64,000 nt of DNA from Candidatus Poribacteria bacterium. Its GTDB lineage: Bacteria > Poribacteria > WGA-4E > JAJDTR01. Each line of letters begins with the position of its first letter. Position 1 is the first letter of the stretch. Both the position numbers and the translations under genes were made by a program. A model generated the notes under the pieces. That model saw only the letters and a list, made by a program, of their open reading frames with translations. It ran no database searches and was not told the DNA's origin. Below, piece after piece: positions 37,711 through 47,433 of the stretch. Where the stretch lies: assembly GCA_022827055.1 (NCBI GenBank), contig JAJDTR010000033.1, positions 58,115 through 122,114 of the forward strand, given 5' to 3'.

Positions 37711-37965
37711 TGGAAACCGGACATTCAGGAGGCGGTTAAAATCTTGAATCTCTCTATTATTTGCCGGATGGATAGAGCTGATGCAATCCGAATTACACAA
37801 ATTTTATCATATCACACAGGGTGAGGTTCATCCAGAAAAAAGAGAATAAGGTTTTGATGCTTTGCTTAGAATATCACTTGCTACGGCATTCCAATTGCCT
37901 TGTACCATTTCTCAAGAATATATATTTGACGCTGGTGAAAATTGCGTGTTTTCAAGCGTCTGGCG

Positions 37966-38029
37966 GTAGGTGCGGTTGGAAACCGCACCTACAGGGAACG
38001 CATGTCGCGACCTGGAGATCGCTCCTACA
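37966..38029. repeat. Palindromic dispersed repeat, two adjacent units
   Basis: Unit 1 is a perfect 12-bp inverted repeat with a 3-nt loop (GTAGGTGCGGTT / AACCGCACCTAC, 37966-37992). Unit 2 (about 38004-38029) is a degenerate relative, GCGACC-TGGA-GATCGC followed by TCCTACA. A related copy sits at 61974-61995. Poribacterial genomes are rich in such GGTTGGAAACC palindromes, as far as I recall. Confidence 0.7.
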
Positions 38030-38145
38030 AAAGACGCCACTTCTGACAGCGCGGAGTACAAGTGGATTGACCGCGTAAATGAAGTAAGGAAACTTACATG
38101 GAGCGGCGTAAGAAGTTCTGTCTCTGTGCAACGTCGACGGGGCAA

Positions 38146-38210
38146 GGAGATCTCTATCGCGTGAAAATCTCTATCGCACTCGTTATTCACTCGCTTGATC
38201 CCCGCCTTCA
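38146..38210. repeat. Dispersed ATCTCTATCGC repeat, copy 1
   Basis: ATCTCTATCGC occurs here with TTATTCACTCGCTTGATC shortly after. A longer relative lies at about 54703-54808. Function unknown; both copies are intergenic. Confidence 0.5.
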
Positions 38211-38278
38211 GTGGCTGTGAACGACATAATTCAAGCGAAATGGGATTAACCGGCGTGAAATGGGATGAGTTTTCTCGG

Positions 38279-39601
38279 TTATCCCAAATCCCGCCGCAGA
38301 TCTTCTTCCGGCGCCACATCCGCAACTGTGCCGGGCGGGTACTGATACCAACCCGGATCGTCGTAGTTGGCGAGATGTTCACGGACTTTCAGAATGGTGA
38401 ACATTCCGCCCATTGTGATGTAGTCAAACGGACCGTATGCTCCCACCATCGGTATGCTGTTCTTCGGTACTGCCATGTGCCCTGATTCTACGTGAATCCC
38501 GTGCTCGCCCATGCCATGCTCGCCCATGGTCATATAATTGGGCAGAAGCGGACGAATTTTCCGGTCAAGCCTATCTTTATTGATGCCAACCACATTAGGA
38601 AAGTCGTGCCCCATCTGATTCATAACATGATGTGTCATGTGGCAGTGCATCGCCCAGTCCCCGGGTTCGCTTGCAACAAACTCAATGTCGCGTGTGGCGC
38701 CCACGGGAACAAGGGCGGTGGTTTCGGGTTGCTGCGCGGACAAGGGAATCTGTCCACCATCGGTTGCGGTTATCTTGAAGAAATGCCCGTGAAGGTGGAT
38801 GGGGTGATGATCCATTGCACTCAGATTGCCGAGCCGAATCCGCACCCGATCGCCCAGCTTGGCAACCAGCGGTTCAGTGCCGGGATAACATTTCGCGTTC
38901 ATGGTTAAGACGTTGAAATCGCTCATCTCGTTGGGATTGGGTGTTGCCGTACCCGGATCAATTCGCCATTCACTAAGCATTATGGCGAAATCACGCTCAA
39001 CCGCATAATCAGGTTGGGGTTTTCTTGGATGGAAAATCATCATGCCCATCATTCCCATCGCCATCTGTGTCATTTCGTCATGATGAGAATGATACATGAA
39101 TGTGCCCGATTGTCGTACAGTCCATTCGTACTTGAATGTTTCACCCGGCTGAATGGCACGCTGAGTCAATCCTCCAACGCCATCCATTCCGGCTGGAAGA
39201 AATACACCGTGCCAGTGGACGGTAGTCGGCGCCTTTAGCCGGTTTGTTACGTATATCCGAATGCGATCGCCTTCCACGGCTTCAATGGTGGGACCGTGTA
39301 CCTGTCCATTGTAACCCCAGCATTTGGCTTTCAAACCCGGTGCAAACTCGTTGGATACCTCCTCGGCGATGAGGTGATAAACCTTGACCCGATCTACAAC
39401 CTTCCAAGCAAGCGACGTACCGCTCGGTGTGATGACAGGTGTATAATCCTTGTCGGGAAGCCCTGGGTCCAGCATTGGAGGGTTTGGGGGACCGGCGTAC
39501 GATTGTTCCCATCGTGATTCAGCCGCGTTTGTCCGCGATGCTCCCAGAGCGATGGCTCCACCAGCCAGTGCACCCGTTTTCAGTAAATTCCGTCGGTTCA
39601 T
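38279..39601 (-). CDS. Multicopper oxidase, Tat-exported
   Basis: 440 residues from the ATG at 39601 (GGAGG 8 nt upstream). A Tat signal with RRNLLK begins the protein. Copper ligands are visible: HWHG, YHSHHDEM, HPIHLHGHFF and MHCHMTHHVMNQM, giving the T1, T2 and T3 sites. The Met- and His-rich C-terminal section (MTMGEHGMGEHGIHVESGHM) resembles copper-resistance oxidases. It should oxidise Cu(I) or a reduced substrate at the periplasmic face. It is the third gene of a tightly spaced run, 1 nt after the TolC-like gene. Confidence 0.92.
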   Translation of the reverse strand: MNRRNLLKTGALAGGAIALGASRTNAAESRWEQSYAGPPNPPMLDPGLPDKDYTPVITPSGTSLAWKVVDRVKVYHLIAEEVSNEFAPGLKAKCWGYNGQVHGPTIEAVEGDRIRIYVTNRLKAPTTVHWHGVFLPAGMDGVGGLTQRAIQPGETFKYEWTVRQSGTFMYHSHHDEMTQMAMGMMGMMIFHPRKPQPDYAVERDFAIMLSEWRIDPGTATPNPNEMSDFNVLTMNAKCYPGTEPLVAKLGDRVRIRLGNLSAMDHHPIHLHGHFFKITATDGGQIPLSAQQPETTALVPVGATRDIEFVASEPGDWAMHCHMTHHVMNQMGHDFPNVVGINKDRLDRKIRPLLPNYMTMGEHGMGEHGIHVESGHMAVPKNSIPMVGAYGPFDYITMGGMFTILKVREHLANYDDPGWYQYPPGTVADVAPEEDLRRDLG

Positions 39602-39602
39602 T

Positions 39603-41111
39603 TCAATGTCCTCCGTGTTCATTTTCTTGAGCGGCTTCGGACGAGCCACCTGATAATGAGTTTGCGTTAATGAGCACCGAAGCAAATTTGGTTGCCGACA
39701 CCTGCTCCAACAGTCTGCCGGCAAGGATTTGTTCCAGCTCTACGCGTGCCACATGATAGCTATAAAGTGACTGAATATACCCTTGTCCTGCCTCGATCTC
39801 TTGCTGCTTTGCCAGCAAAAGCCGAGGTGTGCCAACCTGCATCGCGTTGTATTGCAACTGCACCTGCTCAACGATTTTGCGCCGTAAAGGAAGTATTTCA
39901 TTTTGATAAAACAGCGCGGTCTGTCGAGCGGATGTCAATCGGTGTCGGGCAGCGCGCACAGCGGCGCGGATCTCTATCCCAAGTGCGTGAAATTCCTGTT
40001 GGCGCTGACGTAATTCCGATTTTGCCAGAGCAATTTTTCCCTGATTCCGGTCAAAGATTGGAATCTCAAATCCGGTCAACGGTCCAGTTGCCCAATCGCT
40101 TGCAGCACGCTCAAATTCAACACCAAGATCCAAACTTGGAACTAACGCTGTTGCCTTAGCGATCCCAAATTGCATCCCAATGGCGATTATTTTTTGTCGT
40201 GCGAGGGCGAGGTCGATGCTTTTTTCAATTGCGATCTTCTCAAGGTTCTCAAATTCCTCGGCTTCTATTGGAACCTCAGGGAGCCGAGATGAGATACGCC
40301 ATGAAACATCCTTACCCCACAATCCCATCATCGCGTTGAGTTCTTCCCGACTCTCTGCAACCGCCAGCTCCGCGGACGCCACGGCCATTTGGGTGTTCCT
40401 GCTAAGGCTTTGTTGAAGCAGCAGGTCAAGTTCGACGATATTCCCTGCTTCGAAAATACGTCTGGTAAATTCGTATCCCGCATCGGTTGCCTCGGCGATC
40501 TGCCGCATCATCTCTAGCATCTGCTCCGCGGCTTGTGCTCGGTAATATGCCAAGCGAGTTTGGGCTGCCAAATCCATTACGGCGCCGGTGACACGCAGTT
40601 TCGCCACCTCGAATTCAGCTTCGGCAACCGAGGCTCGCATTCGTGCGTGCAGAATGGAAAGGAAATCCATTCCGACCTCAAGAGCGTATTCCCCACCACC
40701 TTCGTTACCGTGGCCATCGGAATGCCCGAAAGTCGCATTACCGTGAAGTTTCGGGTTCGAGGCCAAGCCCGCATCAATAACCGCCGCTTGGCCAATGCCC
40801 AATTCCTCGTAGACTGCTTGCAGACGGCGGTTATTCAACAGCGCAATCTGGACTGCGGCGTCGGCGCTGAGCGGCTTTCCAAGAAGTTCGCGGATAGATT
40901 GTGCCACTCTCTTTTCGGCATCCGCACTGCTGTTCCAGACTACAGTGTAATCGATGCGTTGCCCCACTTCTTCTTGAATTGAAGAGAAGCTTGCTTGTTT
41001 GGACACACTGGCGCAACCTGCCACAACAACCATCACGGCGACAGATAGGAAAGCAAAGGGGAGCGCTGGGCGGAATGTATCCGCCCTAGCGCTGTTCGCG
41101 TAATTGAACAT
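39603..41111 (-). CDS. TolC/CusC-family outer-membrane efflux lipoprotein
   Basis: 502 residues from the ATG at 41111 (GAGAGGG upstream). A lipoprotein signal ends in VVAGC (Cys about residue 33). Two outer-membrane efflux repeats follow (for example ADAAVQIALLNNRRLQAVYEELGI and ALVPSLDLGVEFERA), with long helical stretches and LTGFEIPIFDRNQGKIALAKSEL. Forms the outer-membrane duct of an efflux pump, here likely for copper since it is flanked by copper-type genes. No inner-membrane pump (CusA/CusB) is in the window. Confidence 0.87.
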   Translation of the reverse strand: MFNYANSARADTFRPALPFAFLSVAVMVVVAGCASVSKQASFSSIQEEVGQRIDYTVVWNSSADAEKRVAQSIRELLGKPLSADAAVQIALLNNRRLQAVYEELGIGQAAVIDAGLASNPKLHGNATFGHSDGHGNEGGGEYALEVGMDFLSILHARMRASVAEAEFEVAKLRVTGAVMDLAAQTRLAYYRAQAAEQMLEMMRQIAEATDAGYEFTRRIFEAGNIVELDLLLQQSLSRNTQMAVASAELAVAESREELNAMMGLWGKDVSWRISSRLPEVPIEAEEFENLEKIAIEKSIDLALARQKIIAIGMQFGIAKATALVPSLDLGVEFERAASDWATGPLTGFEIPIFDRNQGKIALAKSELRQRQQEFHALGIEIRAAVRAARHRLTSARQTALFYQNEILPLRRKIVEQVQLQYNAMQVGTPRLLLAKQQEIEAGQGYIQSLYSYHVARVELEQILAGRLLEQVSATKFASVLINANSLSGGSSEAAQENEHGGH

Positions 41112-41112
41112 C

Positions 41113-41979
41113 TTAATCCCTCTCTTTCGTGTGTTCATGAACAGGACTGTGTTTCTCCGGTTGCATCTGTTCTCCATGATGGCTGTAATCTGCCGCTTTG
41201 TGCATGTGGTGCTCAGGTTTCAGCGCTTCGTGCAATGATTCTTTGGTAACTGCGGCGGAAACTTGAGCTTGATCGCTGTAACACCGGAGCATAGAGCTGC
41301 CAAAGTAGGGGTTGCGTGCTGGGAATCCCTTTTGCAGCCAGACACCCCCCTGCGGGACATCTGCAGCCATGCCACAGATATATTTATAAACCGGCTTTTC
41401 GTCTGTTGTCGGCACGCCGGTCGGCGTGACAAGGTGATTCACTGCTTCGCTGAGCGATCCGTAAATCGCCCTTGCAGTCTTGATGTCTGAAACATCGCCG
41501 AGTTCGTGGCCATAGTCATGGATAGCCAGTGTGTGGTCCTTATGAGATTCCCACAATTCCCCCGGGGCTTCATTCTCAAGGGTATGGAAGGCTTCGAGCA
41601 TCTGCTGTGTCTTCGCATTGACGTTTTCCATAGTGTCGGATGCTAGTTGATCGCCGATGGCGAAATAGGCGTCCAGCATCATCCCCAACGCGTCTTCGCT
41701 TGCCTCGGACAATGAGACCGTAACATGGTGCTCTAGGTCTTCATCATGGGACGCCATGTCTGATGCCATCATATCCGTCAGGGGTTCGAAGGCAGTTTGC
41801 GGCGCTTCGGCATTCGCCGGGTGATTGTGCGGGATGACAAAATCATCGGTCTTCGCTCCGCACCCGATCTGAAACAGAAACACGGCGAGGAATCCGAGCG
41901 TGAACACCGCTGCGGAGCCTTGTATTGCGAGAGGGTTGATTACACCGGCCTTGTGTGGATTGGAAGTTCTGAATAACAT
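41113..41979 (-). CDS. DUF3347-type lipoprotein in copper operon
   Basis: 288 residues from the ATG at 41979 (GGAGGTG 6 nt upstream). A signal anchor with Cys (FQIGC) precedes a His/Met-rich linker. A DUF3347-like core is seen: MMLDAYFAIGDQLASD, HDYGHELGDV and YICGMAADVPQGGVWLQKGFPARNPYFGSSMLRC, with Cys and Met residues suited to metal binding. The C-terminal tail is His-rich (HHMHKAADYSHHGEQ). Probably binds copper in the periplasm. It ends 1 nt before the TolC-like gene, so the three genes form an operon. Confidence 0.75.
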   Translation of the reverse strand: MLFRTSNPHKAGVINPLAIQGSAAVFTLGFLAVFLFQIGCGAKTDDFVIPHNHPANAEAPQTAFEPLTDMMASDMASHDEDLEHHVTVSLSEASEDALGMMLDAYFAIGDQLASDTMENVNAKTQQMLEAFHTLENEAPGELWESHKDHTLAIHDYGHELGDVSDIKTARAIYGSLSEAVNHLVTPTGVPTTDEKPVYKYICGMAADVPQGGVWLQKGFPARNPYFGSSMLRCYSDQAQVSAAVTKESLHEALKPEHHMHKAADYSHHGEQMQPEKHSPVHEHTKERD

Positions 41980-42106
41980 TGGATACACCTCCGTTTGAGT
42001 AAAAAAATCGCAAATCAATTAGGATGTTCCGATTCATAGCGCACTAACACGAATGAATCAATTGATTTTCAGCTTATGGGGTTCGGTGAAGATGTCGACG
42101 CGAAAG

Positions 42107-42574
42107 CTAGGCGACGGAAAACGGAGGTGCACGGGGTGATATCTGGTAGGAGGTCGAATCTAGAATGGGATCCGGATAGGCATTTAGGACGACGGTAGAA
42201 TTCGTAGAAAAGACGGGAATTGTAAGACGGGGAACGATTACGGCAACCGATGGTAAGGATTTTTCTACGGTCTCAGAGAAGCGCTGGTATTCTCTGGCTT
42301 TGAGTATTCCGAAATGATCTAGACAACAGTTGTCTTTTTCTTCGTCAGAATGGTCGCCGGGAGTGGTTTCGCTTTTCTTGGTGCGGCAGCATGTCGAATT
42401 ACTAGCATGGTGCTCCGAGAACTGCCAAACCGAGGCTGCCCCCTGGCTTTTGGGCTGTTCCGCGTTGGAAACACCACAGGTTTGGGTTCCAATCAAGGGA
42501 CACAGAACCGGACAAAGGAAGTAAATCGAAATGATCGATAGTAATAGAAGAACTACGGTTGTTTTGGATTTCAT
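42107..42574 (-). CDS. Cys-rich exported protein upstream of copper operon
   Basis: 155 residues. A hydrophobic N-terminal segment (VVLLLLSIISIYFLC) looks like a signal peptide or anchor. Several Cys, His and acidic residues follow (for example STCCRTKK, HSDEEKDNCCLDHFG). No known family; position 127 bp upstream of the copper operon on the same strand suggests a role in metal handling. The ATG has no strong ribosome site. Confidence is moderate that it is a real gene. Confidence 0.5.
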   Translation of the reverse strand: MKSKTTVVLLLLSIISIYFLCPVLCPLIGTQTCGVSNAEQPKSQGAASVWQFSEHHASNSTCCRTKKSETTPGDHSDEEKDNCCLDHFGILKAREYQRFSETVEKSLPSVAVIVPRLTIPVFSTNSTVVLNAYPDPILDSTSYQISPRAPPFSVA

Positions 42575-42945
42575 GCTTGACTGCTGGCGAACGGGTTTTG
42601 GATATCTCCGAGCATCTTTACAATGGGAAGCATTGGTGTGTATTTGAAGACTTTTGCTCGTGATTTTGGACGCCTAGATTTGTTCCAGGTTTATAGCCCA
42701 AACGGGAATCGATGCGAAGGTATGCTGCGTATCCCATCAATGAAGTTCCAGAAGTTTCTGCCGTCTTTTGCGTTGTTTGGCAATTTGTCTTTTGGTACAA
42801 TGTAAATTGTAGAGTTTCAGCACTGAACGGGGTTAACCGTCTGTATAAGGCACACCTTTTCCAACCACGGGTTGCAACAAAATGCCGACACTCCGTTTGT
42901 CCGGCGTTCTACGATTCACCGGTGTAAGCCAAATAGGAACAACTG
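42575..42945. other. Intergenic stretch, nothing recognised
   Basis: About 370 bp between the divergent copper operon and ABC exporter; it must hold both promoters, but no clear box pair was found by eye. Confidence 0.5.
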
Positions 42946-44673
42946 ATGAACCTTTACCTCCGATTGCTCGGCTACATCCGACCGTATTGGACAAGTTTTG
43001 CGCTTTCGCTCGCCGCGATGTTTGTCGTGTCGGTCGGAAACCTCATTCCTACCATAATTGGGGGGCGAGTTGTCATTGATCAGATTCTTGTAGACCGGAA
43101 TGTCAGCCGGTTGCATTGGGTTGTGATAATCTTGATCGGGGTCCATCTCGTCAAGAGCATTGCCATAATGATCGCCGAGTGGCTCTCACATGAAATTGCC
43201 GAGCATATTATATTTGATATGCGGACGCAAATTTACGCTCATCTGCAAAAACTGTCTTACCGTTTTCACAAGGACAACAGCACGGGTGAACTCATGTCGA
43301 GAGTAGTGAATGATATTGACGCCTTGCGGGATATGCTTGCGCACAGCCCGAATATGATTGTCGTCAATCTGTTCACATTCTTAGGTATTGGTATCTTTCT
43401 CTTTGGCGAAAACTGGCAACTTGCGCTCGTTGCCATCGTCCCGGTGCCATTCATCGGGCTTATCATGGTCAGATTCGGGCTAAAACTCCGGCGAATCTAT
43501 GACGATGTCCGCGCGAAGCTCGGAGATGTCAACTCTCGCCTGCAGGACAACCTATCCGGTATTTTTGAAATCCAGTCATTTGCTCGCGAACCGTACGAAG
43601 CATTACGATTCACTGGACAATGCAGCGATTACCGTGCCTCCATAATTCGCGGCATTCGCCTATGGATGCGGGTTAGTCCAACCGTACAGTTTGCACTTGG
43701 AGCGAGCTGGACAGTGATTCTTTGGTTCGGTAGTTGGCAAATCATCAACGGTCAAGCCGGTATGACCATAGGGGACCTGTTTATATTTCTCGGCTTTCTA
43801 TGGCGGCTATTTATCCCGATAGAAATGGTAAGCCACGAGATTGAACGGCTGCAAAAAGCGCTTGCCGCCGGTGCCCGCATGGTTAACCTACTGAATGTGG
43901 CACCCGAGATTCAGGAGCGATCTCAGGCAGTGAATCGTGAGATTCGAGGCGAGATTGTCTTTGAGAATGTCTCCTTCAAGTATACGAACGAAGACGTGCT
44001 GCAAGAGATAAACTTGAAGATTCGCGCGGGTGAGACTATCGCTCTCGTTGGTCCGAGCGGTGTCGGCAAAACCACGCTTGTGGGACTTGTGCCCCGTTTC
44101 TACGATGTAGGCGGCGGGCGCGTGTACATCGATGGCGTTGATGTATGCAGTTGGAAACTGCATTCTTTGCGCAGTCAGATTGGGCTGGTGCCACAAGAGA
44201 CGTTCCTCTTTAATGGGACAATTCACGAGAATATCGCCTACGGCAAGTTAGAGGCTACACAAGCAGAAGTTGAAAGAGCGGCGGTTGCAGCGAACATCTT
44301 CGATTTCATTATGAGTTTGCCCGAGGCATTTGACACACGTGTTGGAGAGCGGGGATTGCGGCTCTCGGGCGGTCAGAAACAGCGTGTTTCAATTGCGCGT
44401 GCCATTCTCAAAGACCCTCCCATCCTGATTCTCGATGAAGCGACTTCTTCTGTGGATACAGAGTCGGAACGCCTCATCCAGCAGAGTCTCTCCGGCTTGC
44501 TCCGCGGCCGCACGACTCTAATCATCGCACATCGACTTGCTACGATCAAGTCCGCAGACCGAATCATCGTTCTAGAAAATAGTCGGATACTTGAATCCGG
44601 TACTCATGTTGAACTCATTGCGCGGAAAGGCTTGTACAGCAGGCTGTACAATTCTCAATTTGCAGCGGCTTAG
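42946..44673 (+). CDS. ABC exporter half-transporter, MsbA/LmrA type
   Basis: 575 residues. Six membrane segments lie in residues 1-310, then a nucleotide-binding domain with Walker A GPSGVGKTT, signature LSGGQKQRVSI, Walker B ILILDEATSSVD and the H-loop IIAHRLAT. Works as a homodimer to export lipids, drugs or peptides; substrate not known. AGGAACAACTG precedes the ATG. Confidence 0.93.
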   Translation: MNLYLRLLGYIRPYWTSFALSLAAMFVVSVGNLIPTIIGGRVVIDQILVDRNVSRLHWVVIILIGVHLVKSIAIMIAEWLSHEIAEHIIFDMRTQIYAHLQKLSYRFHKDNSTGELMSRVVNDIDALRDMLAHSPNMIVVNLFTFLGIGIFLFGENWQLALVAIVPVPFIGLIMVRFGLKLRRIYDDVRAKLGDVNSRLQDNLSGIFEIQSFAREPYEALRFTGQCSDYRASIIRGIRLWMRVSPTVQFALGASWTVILWFGSWQIINGQAGMTIGDLFIFLGFLWRLFIPIEMVSHEIERLQKALAAGARMVNLLNVAPEIQERSQAVNREIRGEIVFENVSFKYTNEDVLQEINLKIRAGETIALVGPSGVGKTTLVGLVPRFYDVGGGRVYIDGVDVCSWKLHSLRSQIGLVPQETFLFNGTIHENIAYGKLEATQAEVERAAVAANIFDFIMSLPEAFDTRVGERGLRLSGGQKQRVSIARAILKDPPILILDEATSSVDTESERLIQQSLSGLLRGRTTLIIAHRLATIKSADRIIVLENSRILESGTHVELIARKGLYSRLYNSQFAAA

Positions 44674-44680
44674 AGCGGTT

Positions 44681-45052
44681 TCAAAAACCGGTCAAAGCTT
44701 CTCCTTCCGACTCAAAGATTTCCGTCGTTCTTGTACTCTCCGGTCCCTTTAAATTCCGCGTCAATCCGATGGTATTAAATATGCGGCGCACTTGATGTGA
44801 AGGATGGGCGACCCGCAGCACTTGCTCTTTTTCGCGTAGTTTCCAGAGCAACTTAACTATAAGTCCAAAGCCGCTGCTGGTAATAAAACTCTCCTCATCG
44901 AAGTTCATCAGAATCTTTGGCGAATTTTGCACTCTTTCCTGTTGATAAGCAGAAATTAGCGCCTCCTCCGAATCTTCCGTGAGATAGCCGCTAACATCGA
45001 ATATGGCAACCTCACCCGAAAATCTAACCGAAATTTGAGACCTTTTCGTCAC
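44681..45052 (-). CDS. STAS-domain protein (anti-sigma-factor antagonist-like)
   Basis: 123 residues from GTG with AGGAG 7 nt upstream. The STAS core is seen (VAIFDVSGYLTEDSEEALISAY, PKILMNFDEESFITSSGFGLIVKLLWKL). The Ser-Ser in FITSSGFG is where SpoIIAA-type proteins are phosphorylated. It would bind an anti-sigma kinase; no such kinase or regulator gene is adjacent. Confidence 0.82.
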   Translation of the reverse strand: MTKRSQISVRFSGEVAIFDVSGYLTEDSEEALISAYQQERVQNSPKILMNFDEESFITSSGFGLIVKLLWKLREKEQVLRVAHPSHQVRRIFNTIGLTRNLKGPESTRTTEIFESEGEALTGF

Positions 45053-45274
45053 AATACGTCTCCTTCAACCTTGAATCTACCCGTTGCATTATCAAAGGCG
45101 CGGCAGTTATCTTTATAACGGGAGTCTACCGCTTACTTCAAGATGGCATTTACTTGAGAGGATTTTATCATGATAGCACAATCGAAGAGAATGCGAAACG
45201 AAATTATGGAGTCTGTAATTCTACACGTCACCAGGTCAATCGGAGGAAGAGGAAATAAACCGATAGGAATGCAG

Positions 45275-47230
45275 ATGCGTCATTTTTGTCTTTTCACTTG
45301 GATTTGCATGTGTTTCATCGCGCTTGACTGGATTTCCGTTGCTCAAGGTTATCAGGATTATCAGACGTGGAATTTGCCGGAGGGAGCCATCGCCCGATTC
45401 GGAAAGGGGGGTATTAGTGAGGGTGACAAGGTAATCGCATTTTCACCCGATGGAAAACTCCTAGCTGTGTCGACGGAGATTGGTGTTTGGTTATACGACG
45501 TGAAGACGACCCAGGAACGTGCATTGTTCTTAGGGACGGAGCATTCTTTTTTTCGGGGCGCCGCAGCCTTCTCGCCAGATGGGACACACCTTGCCACGGT
45601 GGATGCCGGAGGCTTCAAACTGTGGAACGTTGCGACGCGGACGAACGTCCTCACGGTTCATAGTCATGCGGGGTTGTTCAACTCTCTGGCCGTTTCACCC
45701 GACGGCACAAAGCTCGCCCTTGCAGGAAGAGAAGTGAAACTAACGGAAATCGAAACAGGAAAAACCATCCGAGTTTTCGCCGGACATACGGATTGGGTCA
45801 ACTCCGTATCCTTCGCGCCCGACGGGACAAAACTGGCTACGGGGGCACAGGACAATACCGTCAAATTGTGGGAAGTCGATACAGGAAAGAACATTGACAC
45901 ACTCAGGGGCCATAACGATGAAGTAAAATGCGTCGCGTTTTCGCCCGACGGCACAACGCTGGCTTCGAGTTCAATGGACCACACTATCAAACTGTGGGAT
46001 GTGGAAACAGGAAAGTATGTTGACACGCTTGGGCGTTCAGCCAGCACATCCATTACCAAGCAGGTATTGTGGAGCGTTCTCGGCAGAATTACCAACTCCG
46101 GAGGTCACACATTTTGGGTTGATACCGTGGCATTCTCGCCCGACGGCACGACACTTGCCTCCGGTTCTTCAGACGGGACGGTAAAGCTCTGGCACGTTAA
46201 GACGGGCAAGAATGTCGGTACACTCGTGTCATTTGGGGGGCTTTCCAATCCGGTTGCGTTTTCCCCGGATGGTGAGATAATCGCATGTTCATCGGACAGA
46301 CATGGAGCGGTCAAGCTGTGTGAGGTTGCTACGGAAAAAACGATCGACACAATCACAGGGCATATAAGTTCAGTTAATTTTGCCAGCTTTTCACCCGATG
46401 GCACGACACTCGCGGCAGCATACGCTGATGAGGTCAGACTGTGGAAAGTGGATACGGGACGAAAAATCACGTCACTAAAGAAAGCGTTTATGGGGTCGGT
46501 TCAGTCTGGCGCGTACTCTCCTAACGGCGCACAGTTTGCCGTGGGGCTATGGAATGGAAAGGTCGAGCTCTGGGAGGTTTCAACGGGAAAAATCGTTGGC
46601 ACTTTTGCGGGACATACAGATACGGTTAACGATGTCGCTTACTCGCCTGACGGCACAAGGCTCATCTCGGGGTCGGACGACAAAACCGTTAAATTGTGGG
46701 ACGTGTTGAGCGGGAAAGAAATTACTACACTAAACGGACATACTGGTGAAGTTCGGTCTGTGGCATTTTCTCCGGATGGGTCAAAGTTTGTTTCGGGATC
46801 GGAGGATATGACCGTGAAGCTGTGGGACGTTTCTGCGGAAACAGAAATTACCACATTCAAGGGACATAAAGGAGAAGTAAGCTCCGTCGTATTTTCACCT
46901 AACGGTTTAACAATCGCTTCAGCGGGAGCCGAAGATAAGTCGGCGAAGCTATGGAACGCCTCAACCGGGGAGATCACCGCCACGCTTAGCGGACATGAGA
47001 GTTACGTTAACTCTGTAGCATTTTCGCCCGACGGCACTAAACTTGCCACGGGATCGATGGATGATACTGTAAAATTGTGGGAGGTCTCGACGGGGACAAA
47101 CATCGCCACGCTCCGAGGCAACAATCATTGGGTCCGCGATCTGGCATTTTCGCCCGATGGCACAAAACTCGCGTCAGCATCAGCTGAAGGGACTGTTTTG
47201 CTGTGGGATCTTCGACACACTGTGGACTGA
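45275..47230 (+). CDS. Secreted WD40-repeat protein, 14 repeats (paralogue 1)
   Basis: About 651 residues from the ATG at 45275, with AGGA 7 nt upstream; an open frame extends back to 45170. A signal peptide (FCLFTWICMCFIALDWISVA) is followed by YQDYQTWNLP and 14 counted FSPDG-type WD40 repeats, enough for two seven-bladed propellers. No catalytic domain is seen. Such proteins scaffold protein contacts on the cell surface or in the periplasm. A conserved insertion (VDTLGRSASTS..KQVLWSVLG) lies between repeats 5 and 6 and recurs in the neighbouring paralogue. Confidence 0.88.
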   Translation: MRHFCLFTWICMCFIALDWISVAQGYQDYQTWNLPEGAIARFGKGGISEGDKVIAFSPDGKLLAVSTEIGVWLYDVKTTQERALFLGTEHSFFRGAAAFSPDGTHLATVDAGGFKLWNVATRTNVLTVHSHAGLFNSLAVSPDGTKLALAGREVKLTEIETGKTIRVFAGHTDWVNSVSFAPDGTKLATGAQDNTVKLWEVDTGKNIDTLRGHNDEVKCVAFSPDGTTLASSSMDHTIKLWDVETGKYVDTLGRSASTSITKQVLWSVLGRITNSGGHTFWVDTVAFSPDGTTLASGSSDGTVKLWHVKTGKNVGTLVSFGGLSNPVAFSPDGEIIACSSDRHGAVKLCEVATEKTIDTITGHISSVNFASFSPDGTTLAAAYADEVRLWKVDTGRKITSLKKAFMGSVQSGAYSPNGAQFAVGLWNGKVELWEVSTGKIVGTFAGHTDTVNDVAYSPDGTRLISGSDDKTVKLWDVLSGKEITTLNGHTGEVRSVAFSPDGSKFVSGSEDMTVKLWDVSAETEITTFKGHKGEVSSVVFSPNGLTIASAGAEDKSAKLWNASTGEITATLSGHESYVNSVAFSPDGTKLATGSMDDTVKLWEVSTGTNIATLRGNNHWVRDLAFSPDGTKLASASAEGTVLLWDLRHTVD

Positions 47231-47433
47231 AAGATATTAAGGTGTACTTGATGCAAGTGTGTTTTTTAAATAGAAGCAAGATTTTTTGCACGACTGAAAA
47301 CCCGAAGTACCATAGCCTAGATGATTCCTAGTTCCACCGAGGACATTTGTTAGAAAAACGCAGATTACATTAACGTAAGTTAGCCTTCAGAATCTGCAAA
47401 GTCAGATCAATTTGGGAAATGGAGAAATTATTG

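Larger units (their letters stand above)
37801..38278. other. Intergenic stretch with palindromic and other repeats
   Basis: No gene. It carries the palindromic repeat pair at 37966-38029 and the ATCTCTATCGC repeat at about 38146-38210. Confidence 0.6.
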
